DNA of 64,000 bases, taken from Bradysia coprophila. Lineage: Eukaryota > Arthropoda > Insecta > Diptera > Sciaridae. The position numbers and the translations under genes are program-made. Numbering within the stretch: the stretch's first letter is position 1; each line of letters opens with the position of its first letter. Below the pieces are notes generated by a model. The model was not told the origin of the DNA. It ran no database searches and saw only the letters and a program-made list of their open reading frames with translations. The stretch is taken from the NCBI RefSeq assembly GCF_014529535.1, contig NW_023503608.1, positions 5,940,501 through 6,004,500 of the forward strand, given 5' to 3'. Below are positions 1-12,420 of this stretch, piece after piece.

Positions 1-1250
1 TAACGAAACAAGATAATGAAGAACAAGTGAAACATCGAAACATCCAAAATAATATCTATCTCGTCACACCACGAATCTTCAGTTCACCGAGTTACTGCAC
101 ATTTAATAACCAAGTGATGCTAGGTGAACCTAAGTGTAACGACCTTTCGATTTTATTATATAGACGAACGATTTGCGGTGTACGTGAAAGAGTATAGTAA
201 CAATACCCTTTAGGTCGGGCTGTAACGTCCCCACTCGTCAAAATAAAAAGGAGCTACGTTAGTACTGTGCTTTACGTGGTTATTCAATTTAAATGCTGTA
301 ACACGTAAAAGGTATAACAATACTGAATCATTTGGTCCTTTTTACAAGACCCAAAAATTCAAACTAACGTTATTAGAGCCACCCTACCAAACCATTAATT
401 AAACACATTCTAAAGCTTCCACAAACACTTGTTCCATTGACTGCTACAAATAAGCATAAACAATATTTCTGCAAAGTTTTCGAACTGAATTAGTCATAAA
501 AGTGTAGCTACTGGTTTACAAAACTAAAGCACTTCACAATCATCGCATAGTATCGTTCGTTCAAATTTTCTCACCGAAATTCAAGTACTTGGTTAAGACC
601 AAGTCCATGATGCTATACCAATAATAAACTCGTTGCACTAAGTTAGCAATAACAGCCTTTTACGAAGGGTTGTTTACAGAATATCCACGATTGTGTATGC
701 GGTGAAAGATTAATGCAAATTAATAGATATCGAAAATGTATTTCTTTCTCAAACCGCAGAGTGAGTGGGTGTTAGTATACCAAATTCTCCTATATTCACT
801 TGTATTCACGCTTATTATAACACATTTTCGCGTAGATTAAACGCATGTATATCGGGACGTTTGAATGTAAATACTAGTTTCTAATAGGTGCAGGCGATAA
901 GAAGTTTTATTGTGATAACAATGCTGATAATGTACTTTGTTGATACGGTCGATATCAACTTCAAGTTCAAAATTTATTCGAATTATACGAACCAAAATTG
1001 AGGAGGAATCTCATTTCGTTAAGATTCGTCTTGCAGTGGTGCATTTGCTTTTTACTATACACCGTTAGGCTGACGCGATTTTGAAAGATATTTTTTCAGA
1101 CACTTTCACACACCCAAATGGTGATAGGTGGTTTAAGGACTAGACAGAATAGTTTCATTAAATATTCGGGACTTTAAAGGTTTTTCCAGACCTGCCCCGC
1201 CCACCGGACAGTTTTATTAAATTTTCTAATTTTAACTAAATCCTACTTAC
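1..1250. other. Gene-free stretch, Kank intron 3 or beyond
   Basis: No convincing exon was found on either strand. The last Kank exon seen ends at 1251 with a strong GTAAGT donor in reading phase 1, so the gene continues to the left. The next exon is either outside the window or too short to recognise here. The sequence is AT-rich and non-repetitive. Confidence 0.5.
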
Positions 1251-4200
1251 CAACATTATCGTACATCGTCATATCAATCTCATCAAATCGATCACCAAAA
1301 TCGTAATTGTCGCTATAACTTCGTTGACCCCTTCGTTTTGACTTTGTTCGCTCCAATGTGCGCTCAAAGTCATCACAAACATCTTCCAATGCATCTCGAA
1401 CGAATTCCGACCTTGCTCGTGTGTTATTTTGGGTTTCTTTATAGCCATTCGACAATTGACTCCAATTCGGCGATGATGTTTCGAAATCAGGAGTGGTCTG
1501 TCGGCAGAAAATGGAAAGAGTTAAAGGGGTGTGAAATAATTCTGCTGACTTATTTTATCGTCTAGGATGGTTATTTTGAGAAAGTGTCTTTCCTAGGTAA
1601 ATTGAAAGGACCGGGTTATTTGGTTGCTTTTATGATGAGTTTGGAATAGGTGAAATCTTCAAAGAAAGTAAATAGAAATATCTTAGGGCAAGTAAAACCA
1701 GACAGGAGCACTTGATTTGACTAGGGATCTGAATTATCTAGTAGCCTCATATTTTGCGAATAAAACTATATAATTCAACATTTGTCAGTGTTCATTTGAG
1801 ATCATTTTCATACAGTGCATTAGGTCTCTTATTTGACATTCAAAGAATGAACGGCTCCTGCCTGGTTTTACTCTGCCGTGCTTATTGTCACGTTTTAGCA
1901 AGCACTGACGTAATACATCAAATTTCTCTACGTGAAAGACTCAAAATTATTTCTAGATTTAATCTAGAGACATCATCGACAGCGACAATGAAAAGATCCG
2001 CGAGTAAAAATATAATTCATTTAGCTACACAGTCCTATAAAATCAAGTAAATAGAGCAACATTTTGTCACTTCGTATTAATTTTATCGTTATAATAATAC
2101 AACGAAACATCCATGTATTCAAAACCACAGCAGCCGAAAAAAAACCTCGTATCACACATGGGATAAAACATGAGATTATTTCCGTACACTTTAAAAAAGT
2201 AAAATAAAATTTTTATCTAAAAATAACACGCCCCATCACTTTAAGAGAAGTCAATATGCACTTGTCACATAAATATCTTTCCACATCAGACGTGTGAGAA
2301 GAGGAGACATTCGAAATTTGTTTACTATATTCCCTCACACGACATGTACTCATCGTATACCGTTTGGAACAGTTACCTCTTCGATTACAGGTGTAATTTG
2401 CTGCAATTGAATTATTTGCTCGAAACCTAGCATCACTTCCATCGATTTTCGTTGTCGACGTCGATCGCGTCGTTTTAATTCACCGTCAGACGGTACAACA
2501 TTGGCAAGCGTTTCGCAGTAGCGTAAAAAATCCAAATCAATGTGATAGCCATACGGACAACAGGAACACGGCATCATTTTTGCTGTTTGTGACGGCAGGG
2601 TAGCTGAAAAAATGGATTTAAAATGATGAATCTCGAAAGCGACGAAGCTGAGTTTTTAGCAGGGACTATTTTGAGGAAAATTTTCCCTATTTTTATATTT
2701 TTCCCAATTTTTCCTATTTTTCTTAATTTTCCAAATTTTTCCTATTTTCCTTTATTTTTTTCCAAATATTGCCTTCTCACCTAAAATAATTCTACTACAC
2801 AAGTAGCCACAAGCTGAAAATGCCCGTTCTGACTCTATGCTAGTTGGCTTGACAAGTAGCAAACACTTATACACGTTCGATAAAAGCAAACCACGATTTC
2901 CTCCATTTTCGAACGAAACTGATAGCTGAGTGGTCCATCAATCTTTATACTTTTTCGAAAAGTAAAGGTTGAAGGAATTTTCCGTTTTAATGATTTTTTG
3001 TGATTTTTGGTTGTCAACAATTTGATTTGATGTCATGGTCAACTTCACTGTTGCATTTTTTGTCAACTTAATTTTGATTTTCCTTACGAAAACTGTTAGG
3101 TTCTTCACCCCATCGAAAATCTTTTGTTTTGTTGTATTTTGGATATCGTAAAAACGACAAAGAAATACAGTGGTCGCTTTCAAAAATTGTGCAGTTTTAA
3201 ACTACTGTACACTTTCATTGCAACTACTGGTGATGAGTTAAACGGTTTTCGAGATGAAAATTTATAGTCGAATTCAAATCAAAAACAACAGAGAATGTGA
3301 CCATGACAACACATTGAATAAAATCAACCTTACTTTTCGTTAAAATCATAAAAATTGATGGAACAATTAACCGGCATCGGGGAATCTGTCACACATGATA
3401 GTAGTATGGGCACACCATCAAGTATGACGTGCCAGATTACCCTACGCCCAATGTCTTACAAAGTAGTTTTTTTACATAGAATTGTTTATTTGATACACTG
3501 TTCGACTTAAGGTCAGAAACTAATTTGGAAAAAAAAGAAAATTTTGAAAATTAAAGAAAATTGGGAAAATATGGAAAATAGGAAAAATAAGGAAAACAGG
3601 GAAAATTTTCCTCAATCTTTTCCCAATTTTCTCCATTTTTTTCCCTGTTTTCCTTAATTTTCCCGATTTTCTCTATTTTTCTTATTTTTCCAATAATTTT
3701 CCCCAAAATAGTCCCTGGTTTTTAGAGCCAAGTTTTGATTGCAAACATTTGCAAACTTTATATGCGTGGCATAAAACGTTTTATGAATCTCGGTGTGAAG
3801 AACTTTGTTAGAGCCTAGAGCCTAATAAAGTACTTCGCACTCGATGTCATAAATAACTATTTCCAAACTATAGTGTTGAAATATCGCGATTACGTCGCTT
3901 ATTTCCTATGTAGTTTATAAAATACATGGAAAATAACTATTGTTGTTCCAACATGATAGGAGGCACCAATAGACTTATGGACATTTCGCTATGTTTTTAT
4001 GTAATCTTAAAAATCTGTTGCAGTTCCGGATTTACTCTATCAATATACAGACCGGTGCCACAAGAAAAATTTAGTCACTCCTAAGACCAAGGTAGCCTGT
4101 CCAGTTACAGTACAATACAGAAACAGCTACAACATAGGTGTGATTAGGGAACCTCGTCTTTGGCTCGGGTAACGTTATACCCGTTACGTTATACTCAGTT

Positions 4201-5002
4201 GACACAATTACTGCTGTAATCTATACTAACACTGGGTCTATCTAGGCCTTCACACATAAAAAATAAAATTAAATTGTATTAGGTAAGTGATTTGTGTAAT
4301 GACTGAGATAGAGACATAGAATAGGGCTACCCTCGTTAGGGAACGTAAAATAAGTCGCATAACAAATGTAGCAAATTATAGTAAATGAACTAGTTATTTA
4401 TGCTACCGAATGATGAATGCTTTTTAGAAATTAAGAGTTGAAAAACGAATATTCCTGAGTGGAACCTTCCAACTTTCAACTATTCAATTTCCGTTGTAGA
4501 GCATTTTAAATGCAACTTTCGAGTTAATGTAGTTGCTGTGCTGTCGTTTTTGCTCGCGAATCCACTATACCAACATTATACTAGCGCCATGCTTGTCAAA
4601 AGATCGAAAGAAATTCAAATCATCCATCTGTTCAAACAATTTTTAGTTTATTTGAGTAAAAAGAGGGACCTGAAAGGTAAATTCGTCCCCATTCACTAAA
4701 TGTGGCGCAAATAACTCTGTTTTGAAATAAAATATGTAAAACCTCTCTTCACATACGTTGTAGTATAAGTACATAATAATGTGTCGTTACTATCGTACAG
4801 GTGTTTGGTTAGTCAGTAGGTCAATATAATATTGATGAAAATGATGCGATATATTACGTTACAAGTTTGTGTTTGTTGTTTGGCAACAAAAACTTTGCTC
4901 AAATATTATTTAAAAAAAACGAAGAAACAAATTGAAATGAAAATGTAACTTACTTGGCGATTCCCTGCACGCCTGATGTGGGTGTCTCATTATAACCGAC
5001 AT
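1251..5002 (-). CDS. Kank: KANK family protein, 5' coding exons (partial)
   Basis: KANK proteins are cortical adaptors that link talin at adhesions to liprin and kinesin-4 partners and restrain actin and RhoA activity. Three minus-strand coding exons join in phase: 5002-4954 (ATG at 5002, 16 codons plus 1 nt), 2603-2377 and 1497-1251. Each has a good acceptor (for example T-run CAG before 2603) and donor (GTAAGT after 4954 and 1251, GTAACT after 2377). Exon 2 encodes CCPYGYHIDLDFLRYCE, a clear KN motif, the talin-binding signature of KANK, at about residues 30-46. Exon 3 is charged (ERTLERTKSKRRGQRS), as expected of the linker. Coiled coil and ankyrin repeats are not in the window, so the gene is cut by the left edge. 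An AG directly before the exon 1 ATG region (about 5010) suggests a 5' UTR intron. The KN motif makes the family assignment firm; exon 1 is less sure. Confidence 0.85.
2660..3717. mobile_element. hAT-like non-autonomous element, CAGGGACTATTTT ends
   Basis: The left end at 2660 and the right end at 3717 are inverted copies beginning CAGGGACTATTTTG(A/G)GGAAAATT. They are flanked by a perfect 8-bp duplication, GTTTTTAG, at 2652-2659 and 3718-3725. The 8-bp target duplication and the CAGGG start fit the hAT superfamily. The arms are filled with short TTTTCC/GGAAAA-type simple sequence; the middle (about 2790-3510) is unique AT-rich DNA with no plausible transposase. The element lies in Kank intron 1 and ends 57 bp from the exon 2 acceptor. 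Confidence 0.85.
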
Positions 5003-6827
5003 ATTTTACCTAATAAACACAAAAAGATAATTTTTTTTAGTTAAAGAAGATTGATTGTTGTAGCAACGTTCGTACTACGTTTTAATTGTAACTTTTGTTA
5101 CTTTTGTGTGCATGAATGAGGAGTTGTTTAATTAAAAAAGTTTTTTATCCAAAAATTCGATGCATTGTCCATTCTTCTCAATAACCAGTGAATCATGCAC
5201 ACTGTTGTATCATTGAAGTGCAATCATAAAGAGCAAAAGAGACAAGCTAAGCTAAGCAGTAAATTAAGCAGAACAATTAAATAAATATACGAGACGAACG
5301 AAGCTAATGTAATTTAATCAACCGTTTTATTTAATGTTTGATTTTAATTGAAGAATTACACATCTGACAAAGTTGAAAAAAGAAAATCACTAAAACTTCG
5401 CGTATATGTGCCGCGAACGTTTATAGTACCTAGAGCTGTGTTATTGTTTTTATCAATTTTCAAATATTTTCTCTAGCAAAAAAATTGTTTATTTTCACAT
5501 GGTTGCGAGTATAGATTGTAATGTGAGTGTATTTTTTCCTGTGTATCGATGCTCATTGTTCTTGTATGACTCATCCATGCAATCAAAATTGGGCTCCGTG
5601 TTCGCTGTACGCCATTTGAAAATACATGAATTTTATCAAATATTGCCCTATGACAAACATTACACACATAACAGTTTCGGATTTTAGTTTGATGTGATAG
5701 CACTATCAAAATGGAACGGAGCTAAATTTTCCTAATTAAACAACGTTGTCATTGTACTTTGCTTGAACTATCATAACATAGAGCACAGAGAGAGTGTAAA
5801 GAAGCAATTAAAAAGTTAATAGGAACTTATCATTGCCGGCGATAACAACTGAACACAAAATCGTTCGTTAATAGTTATTATAGTAACAAGAATCGTATGG
5901 AAGTATACCAGCATACGATTCGTGTTGCATACAACGTTTTATGCAATGAAGAAAGTCGTATAAATACCGAAGATAATCTTAGTGTGACTTCAGTAACACG
6001 TGGCATTTATCGCACCCTTTGCAAATACTTTATCGCACTAGTGCGATAAACTACGTTCGTCCGACATTGCACACAGGCGGCGTAATTTACGAATATCATC
6101 ACTGAATTGCATAAAGTAACGTTAAAAACGTTTACAAACATAGTCTATGATACACTACATTTAGTTGATCAACCAGCTGTTTTAATTTGAAATTTAACTC
6201 TGATAAGGAACTCCTATTACATTTCATGCTGTTGTTGTATCAAATTTCACCATATTCAAAACCGTAAAACTATCGAGCAATCCAACATTTTTTTGTCTTT
6301 CAATTTAAAAAAATTGTAACTTGAACCATTCGATACTAATTTGGTCATTGAAATTTATATTGGATAGGTCGTTCCCTATTTATTGTCATTATTGATTCTT
6401 TACTCCAAATATTATGGGTCATAGGGCACTGAGATACCATCGTATTCTTGAATCAGACGTTGACCTAAAACTGACCTTAAAAAAACCTGAAACAGAACCA
6501 GGTTCAGGATAATTAAGGTTTCAGAGAAATCGTCGAAGCAATCAACATTTTCAGCCCTACTTCAATCCTTGACATTTTTTATTGCATATACAAAACATTT
6601 TAGTTTCAAAGTTAACGGTCGGCAAGTATGTTGCAAGAAGGCTCGAACTGGCCATACCGGGCTTTTTCAATTTTTTGTATGAAAGTTTCAAATTATCTGC
6701 CACATGGTGAGATTATCTGCCACAAACATCGCTCGGTGAGCCTTTTGGTAGCCAGTGCGGCCCTGATCGCGAGAATGATTGCCATTTCTGTTATTCCTTT
6801 TAACAAAAGTATTTTCAACAGATGGAC

Positions 6828-7228
6828 TTAGGGTGGGTCGATTTTCCCAATTTTAAAATCCACAACCAGTAGGGTGTGACACAACCGAAACTATGAATCG
6901 AAATGGATTTTTTGTGTGGAAATTATGAACTTTTATGTGAAAATTGTGGAACAAGTGTGCCAATTTCACACATTTTTTTTCAAAAAGCTTCGCTTAGTTT
7001 CTTTTTATCATTATAAATCTTCAACTTACTTAATTGAAGAGAATCCAACGAAAAAAAAAAATTTAAAAAATCTCAAAACAAAGTAAGGCGCTGAACTCGT
7101 AAAAGTTTTCATGGGATATTCAAAAGTAATCGGACATCAAAAACTAATGATGCAGATCGATTCGTCTTTTCAAGCCACACACCCTACTGGTTGTGGATTT
7201 TAAAATTGGGAAAATCGACCCACCCTAA
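6828..7228. mobile_element. MITE with ~49-bp inverted ends (TTAGGGTGGGTCG)
   Basis: Near-perfect terminal inverted repeats of about 49 bp start TTAGGGTGGGTCGATTTT at 6828 and end at 7228. They are flanked by TGGAC on both sides (6823-6827 and 7229-7233), a probable 5-bp target duplication, 6 bp if the preceding A is counted. The 401-bp body has no coding capacity. Superfamily is not assigned. Confidence 0.8.
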
Positions 7229-8749
7229 TGGACATGCATTTAACTTCAATAAGACAGTATATTAGACAGTGTGCAGCGCTTACTTTTTGTAGTCCTATGC
7301 ATATTATATGACATGACATAGCCATCATTATAATCTGATATACACCCTCGCAATTTATTGTTAAATATGTTAGCATCGTTCCGAACGTAAAAAGAAAATA
7401 ACCAAACTGAAGAGCTATCACCGTGTTCAACATTTGCATTTATTCGATTCACAAAACAATTCATCTCTTTGTCGAAAAAAAAGATGTATGTCACTGACAC
7501 GATATGGCTGGGAGCGTGGGTTTTCACAATTTTAACATTCTTTCAATTTGTTCATTAAAGCCATCTACCCATTCTGGTTAAGTCGATCAATATTTTTATG
7601 TGCTTCAATTATACGAGAATGGAAATGGTGCACGACACGCAATTGTCGTCTAATTGCAAATGGATTATTATATCATCCAACTCTGCCAATCCATACGTAA
7701 CATTGTCAATCCGATTTCTAATGAGATTTTCTTTCTTCATGAAATTATAAATAACAACATCTCAAACAACCGGAATATAAGTCTCGGGTTTCTGGTCTGC
7801 AGTCTGCATAATTTATTATTTTTTTTGTTGAAAAGCATACAAGTTTCGAAATTTCTCGTTTTGCCCACATAAAAAACACATTACTATTCGTAGACCACTC
7901 TGTAATACTTCTTTAGCATTAGAGAGTCAAATTTTGAGATATTTTATTCGCTGACTATGAAAATTAACGAAAAATTATCATTTGAATAATTGACACTAAA
8001 TCGGCGAATCAGGTAAAATTCGTGTGAAGGAAATAATTTTGGATCTTCTGCAAAATTCGTTTTTTTTTTTGTTTTCAAACGTCGTATAAAGAATCCATTC
8101 CAACCAGTTCAGATATCAGATTCATTAGGTGCGGCGTAAATTAAACACATAACAGCGACATTGAGAGTTATTTGATTTTTACATACTTTGTATGGTACGA
8201 AAGAAACACCCACAATTTTGAAATAAATTTTCAACAAAAAATAATGTGAACAAGTTAAGTCACACTACACTCGGGTTTAATGCATTCAACACATTAAAAT
8301 TGCATGCCATACAATTGAGCATACGAAGAATAATGCAAGAGCGAGCTGTAAAGCACATAGTCAGAAGAATGCAATGAAAATTCTGAAAACGCGATGCAGA
8401 CATTCCATTGATAATTCTTACGCGACAAGACTCAATTTTATTCTGAACTATGCTACGAAGCAAGTACGACATATTTTAGGAACATGAAGAGCATGTCTCC
8501 TGAAGAACTGTGAAAAGAAATTATCTTTCTATCTCTAATGTAATTTTGGTTTGCACGAGATTGAGTTTTTCCTTTTGCCAGTCGAAAAATGAGAATTTCG
8601 TATTTGGTTTCAGGTGTTTCAGGTTTATGAGCAGCCGGTTAAGTAAATTAAATTCGGTTGTCAGAATTACTCAGCCTCTTTTTTTATTTATTTATTAAAT
8701 GTTTCGTCTTGAGCTTACATTTAACCTTAGGTCGTAATGGAAAATTATA

Positions 8750-9010
8750 AAAGAAGTGGTCTCAACAATGGTCATCATCTTGTATTTTTTAGAAAATCAT
8801 TTAGAAATAAATGCCAAAATCCTTACCAACCCGTTTTCTTTGTAATTAATTTTCTAAATAAAGAAATAGTTAATGACAAATTTTGATTATTATGGACTTA
8901 TATAGAAAAAAGCATGTTCAAAAAATTGAAGTAATAGATTTGAAATTAATTTCTTGAAAATACTTAGATCAAATGAAATAACAGACTCGAAACCCGATAG
9001 TGAGTCTACA
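8750..9010 (+). repeat. Dispersed repeat family R1, degraded copy
   Basis: Contains the recurring signature of a short repeat found about ten times in this window: GTTCAAAAAATTGAAGTAATAGATTTGAAAT-like text, then 'CTTAGATCAAATGAAATAACAGA'. The 5' half is poorly preserved. Other copies are near 12.22, 15.81, 41.75, 43.85, 47.2 (minus), 51.93 (minus), 52.07, 59.77 and 63.43 kb. Confidence 0.5.
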
Positions 9011-9068
9011 GAAAAATGCTGGCCGTCGATGAAAGGTTACAAAGAAATTCGATTAACTGTCAATTTAC

Positions 9069-9626
9069 TAAGGCTCGTAACGGGTCGGGTTCGGTCAGAC
9101 CGGAACCCGAACCTGATCTTGACCCGAACCGGAACTAAGACTTCGGGTTCAACCCGAACTTGACCCGAACCAGAATTTTCGATTTCGGGTTCAAACCGAA
9201 CCCGACCCGAACCCGAAGTTATTCAACCCGTACTTGACCCGAACCCGAATTTCCATTTCGGGTTTGAACCGAACCTGACCTGAACCCGAGATATTCAAAT
9301 AAATCAGGTCCGGTTCGGGTTAACCCGAAATTTTTGGCATTTTTTAGCGTAAAATTTTCGGGTCACCCGAACCAGACCTGATCTATTTGAAAATTTCGGG
9401 TTCAGATCAGGTTCGGGTTAAACCCGAAATGGAAATTCGGGTTCGGGTCAAGTACGGGTTGAATAATTTCGGGTTCGGGTCGGGTTCGGTTTGAACCCGA
9501 AATCGAAAATTCTGGTTCGGGTCAAGTTCGGGTTGAACCCGAAATCTTAGTTCCGGTTCGGGTCTAAAACCGGTTCGGGTCATAACCTGAACTGATCAGG
9601 TCAACCCGAACCCGTTCCGAGCCTTA
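9069..9626. mobile_element. Foldback hAT-like element filled with ACCCGA repeats
   Basis: A 558-bp palindromic element whose ends are TAAGGCTCGTAACGGG (left) and the inverted copy TAAGGCTCGGAACGGG (right). It is flanked by an exact 8-bp duplication, CAATTTAC, at 9061-9068 and 9627-9634. The 8-bp duplication and the YARNG-type terminus fit hAT. Both arms consist almost wholly of ACCCGAAC/GTTCGGGT simple repeats, so the whole element can fold into one long hairpin with its centre near 9345. No coding capacity. Confidence 0.9.
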
Positions 9627-11602
9627 CAATTTACTGGATGTTTTTGTATTATCACACGTTGAAAATGGATGAGAGAGTGTTGAACCAATAAGTCGTTCCT
9701 TTAAAACAATTTTTACATTTTATGGCGCCGCATTCAAGTGGTGTGTAGTGCTTTTCTGGACAGTAACACGTTTAAGCGAACTCGGCAATGCGATTCTGAA
9801 ATAATCGCAAACATCACCGAAGTCAATTAATGACCTGCGGACCTTTTACGTACATTGTAAATTTACATCATGGTAGAAATGAAGAGTGTACCGTGAAAGT
9901 TAAATATGTAAAATTACAGTTAAAAGAAAATATCTGTAAAATTACCCGCCCCATTTCCTGGTCTGCACTGTGAAATCAATTAACGGCATCTGTCTTATCC
10001 GGATTAAGATACCACACTGCAAAACACTTCTTTGTATAAAAAAAAGATGCAGGCAGGTGCAACGTATATGTACACCTTTTATGTCGTAAACTTTACGTTT
10101 CACAAAGAAAACATAATTATTTTCACAACGTACATCGTACAAAATCCAACAATCCCAATGCGGATGAAATTCTTCTCAGAAAAACTACACCAGCCAACGA
10201 ATTTATTTTGTCAACAATTCAACATTTTTATGTATGGAACAAACAAGAGTGTTAGTATATACGTAACAAACAAACAAAAAAAAAACTACAAACAAAAACG
10301 GTGCGAATTGCCCATGATATGCGAAATGTTGAATTCATTTATTGCCGATATAGCAAATTGTTTTGCATATAACTCCTAAGAAAACCAATTTGATTACATC
10401 ATCATCGGTTATCGATTGATCTTCGAAGCATCGTCTCGATCGAGTAGTGGTTTTTTGATTTAAATTTTTTTAAACTTAAAAACTTCGATTCATTCATAGT
10501 AATCACCTGTTAACTAGGAGATCAATTATATCACATGATGTGCATGAAAAGCATTTACAAGACAATTTTGTGCGTAAGGGATTTTGATGTAAGTATTTAA
10601 ACTGAAATTCTTTTGAAAATTTAAAGTCTAAAGCATTTCGTTGCCTGTATCTCTAACAATCAAATCATTTTCATTCACCTGGTTTGTGTCCAACAATCGC
10701 CGAAACTGAATACGAGATCACGATTTTGATATTTACGTGGTGTGTCACATTCTTTTATGTGTTCGCAGAAATGATTATTTCTTGCAACACATATCGTCGT
10801 TGTGTTGTTGTTGGTTTTTATTTCTGCTTTCCACCTAATCCCAAAATTAGAACCGAACACTTTTGATCTTAAACTTACAACAACAAATTGATCTTTGTAA
10901 CATAATTATCTAATTCGAGCACAATTTTGTCCGGCTAAGCATCCGAATAGATTTTCACACACAAACTACTCTACGGGTGATCCTCTATCAACTTTTGATT
11001 TTTTTTTTATTCGCTTCGATTTCAAAATGCACACAAAAGTACTAACCGACTCCGTATACAACAATCAATGTAAAGGTCTCAGCGACGCATTATCGTTACT
11101 AAATTACAGAGACAGCATCTTAGGTACACCAACCAAAGTAAGAAATATTGAATGGTGAGATGAGAGAATTTTTTTTTCTGATTCCATTCGAGTAATGCTG
11201 GTTATAATATACAGACGACTAAAGTAGAAGACGAAGTTTTGATGTCTAATATTGAAAGAGAATAAATGTCTTAGATTGAGAGACTTCATTTATTTTGTTC
11301 TTGTTATTTACGTTATGTTAAAGTTAAAGAGAGCACAAGAAGAACACAAGCAGCTGAAGATCAATGGATGACGTGGAAAAGTAAATGTTCAGAGTATGAA
11401 TGATGTACAACAAATACAAGATTGGTTCTTGTGATATTTTTGTTTTGATTTGATTGATCATCTGATCGGGAAATAGGTAAAATAGGGCGGTGCGTTGGTA
11501 AAATACTTTATTTTGAGAAACATTTCTGTTCGTAACTTTTACGAATTGCGATATTTAAAAAAAAATTAGACAAGAAGATTGTAATGTAACTATGTAACAA
11601 AC

Positions 11603-11764
11603 CAACGCACTCCAAGCAAAAGTGATTCGATTGACACCTGCCAAATAGAGGACTATTTTGTATGAAATTTTATCCCCACTCTTTTTACAGTGTAAAATTT
11701 TGTATGAAGCTCTGTCAAGTTTCAGTACCCTATTTAGAGTACCATTTTTGCTAGAAGTGCGTTG
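11603..11764. mobile_element. Short MITE with CAACGC ends, copy 1
   Basis: Inverted ends CAACGCACTCCAAGCAAAAGTG (left) and CAACGCACTTCTAGCAAAAATGG (right, inverted) enclose about 160 bp. The body carries the recurring text TGCCAAATAGAG and CAGTACCCTATTT. Two more copies are at 11951-12094 (opposite orientation) and 59333-59473. Target duplication was not resolved. Confidence 0.7.
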
Positions 11765-11950
11765 AACAAACAGTTATTTCATTTTAAAACGATTGAGGTA
11801 AGAGATTTTTTATAAATCAGTTGAAAATACTCTACATTTTAAGAAGTAACAGATTCGGTAATCATAGATTCACGATTTACTCATTGTAGGCAACTTATCA
11901 GTTCTATATACCTATAAACACTCAATTAAATCATTAATTTAGTCATCTTG

Positions 11951-12094
11951 CAACGCACTTCAAGCATGAGTGGTACTCTAAAACTCGACAGTGTCACACT
12001 GTAAAACTGTAATACACTGTAAAAAAAGCTTCCATACAAAATAGTACTCTATTTGGCAGGTGTAGGCTATGATCAATTTTGCTTGAAGTTTGTA
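11951..12094. mobile_element. Short MITE with CAACGC ends, copy 2 (inverted)
   Basis: The same family as 11603-11764 in the opposite orientation. It starts CAACGCACTTCAAGCATGAGTGG and ends with a GCTTGAAGTTTGTAG-type terminus, with GGTACTCTAAA and CTCTATTTGGCAGG inside. Confidence 0.65.
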
Positions 12095-12219
12095 GCATCT
12101 AGTCAGTCTTCCATTTCAAGTCTTGATTGGATCCTTTGTTTTTATTTTGTTTCTTTGTCCATACTTTAGCTGGAAGTACAGACGATTTGGAGACAGATAC
12201 ACATGAAAGGACGGATATC

Positions 12220-12420
12220 ACCTGTTATTGATGACGACTTCAGAAATAAGTAACATGCTCTGATTAATGATAAAGTATTTAACAAAACGCATGTTTAAAA
12301 ATATTCAAAAAATCAAGTAATAGATTTGAAATCAATCTATTGAAAGAAGTATTTACTTAGATCGATTAAAGGAATAGAGTAAAACGGTTGACATGCTTCC
12401 CGTCGTTCCCGTCTGTGAAA
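12220..12420 (+). repeat. Dispersed repeat family R1
   Basis: Resembles the other copies: begins CACCTGTTATTGATGACGAC, contains ATGTTTAAAAATATTCAAAAAATCAAGTAATAGATT and ACTTAGATCGAT, and ends GACATGCTTCCCGTCGT. It aligns by eye with the copies at 15.81 and 52.07 kb. No clear terminal inverted repeats or coding capacity. Confidence 0.6.

Noticed and set aside
10032..10379. 115-codon frame
   Set aside because: Lysine/asparagine/phenylalanine-rich and featureless; likely chance.
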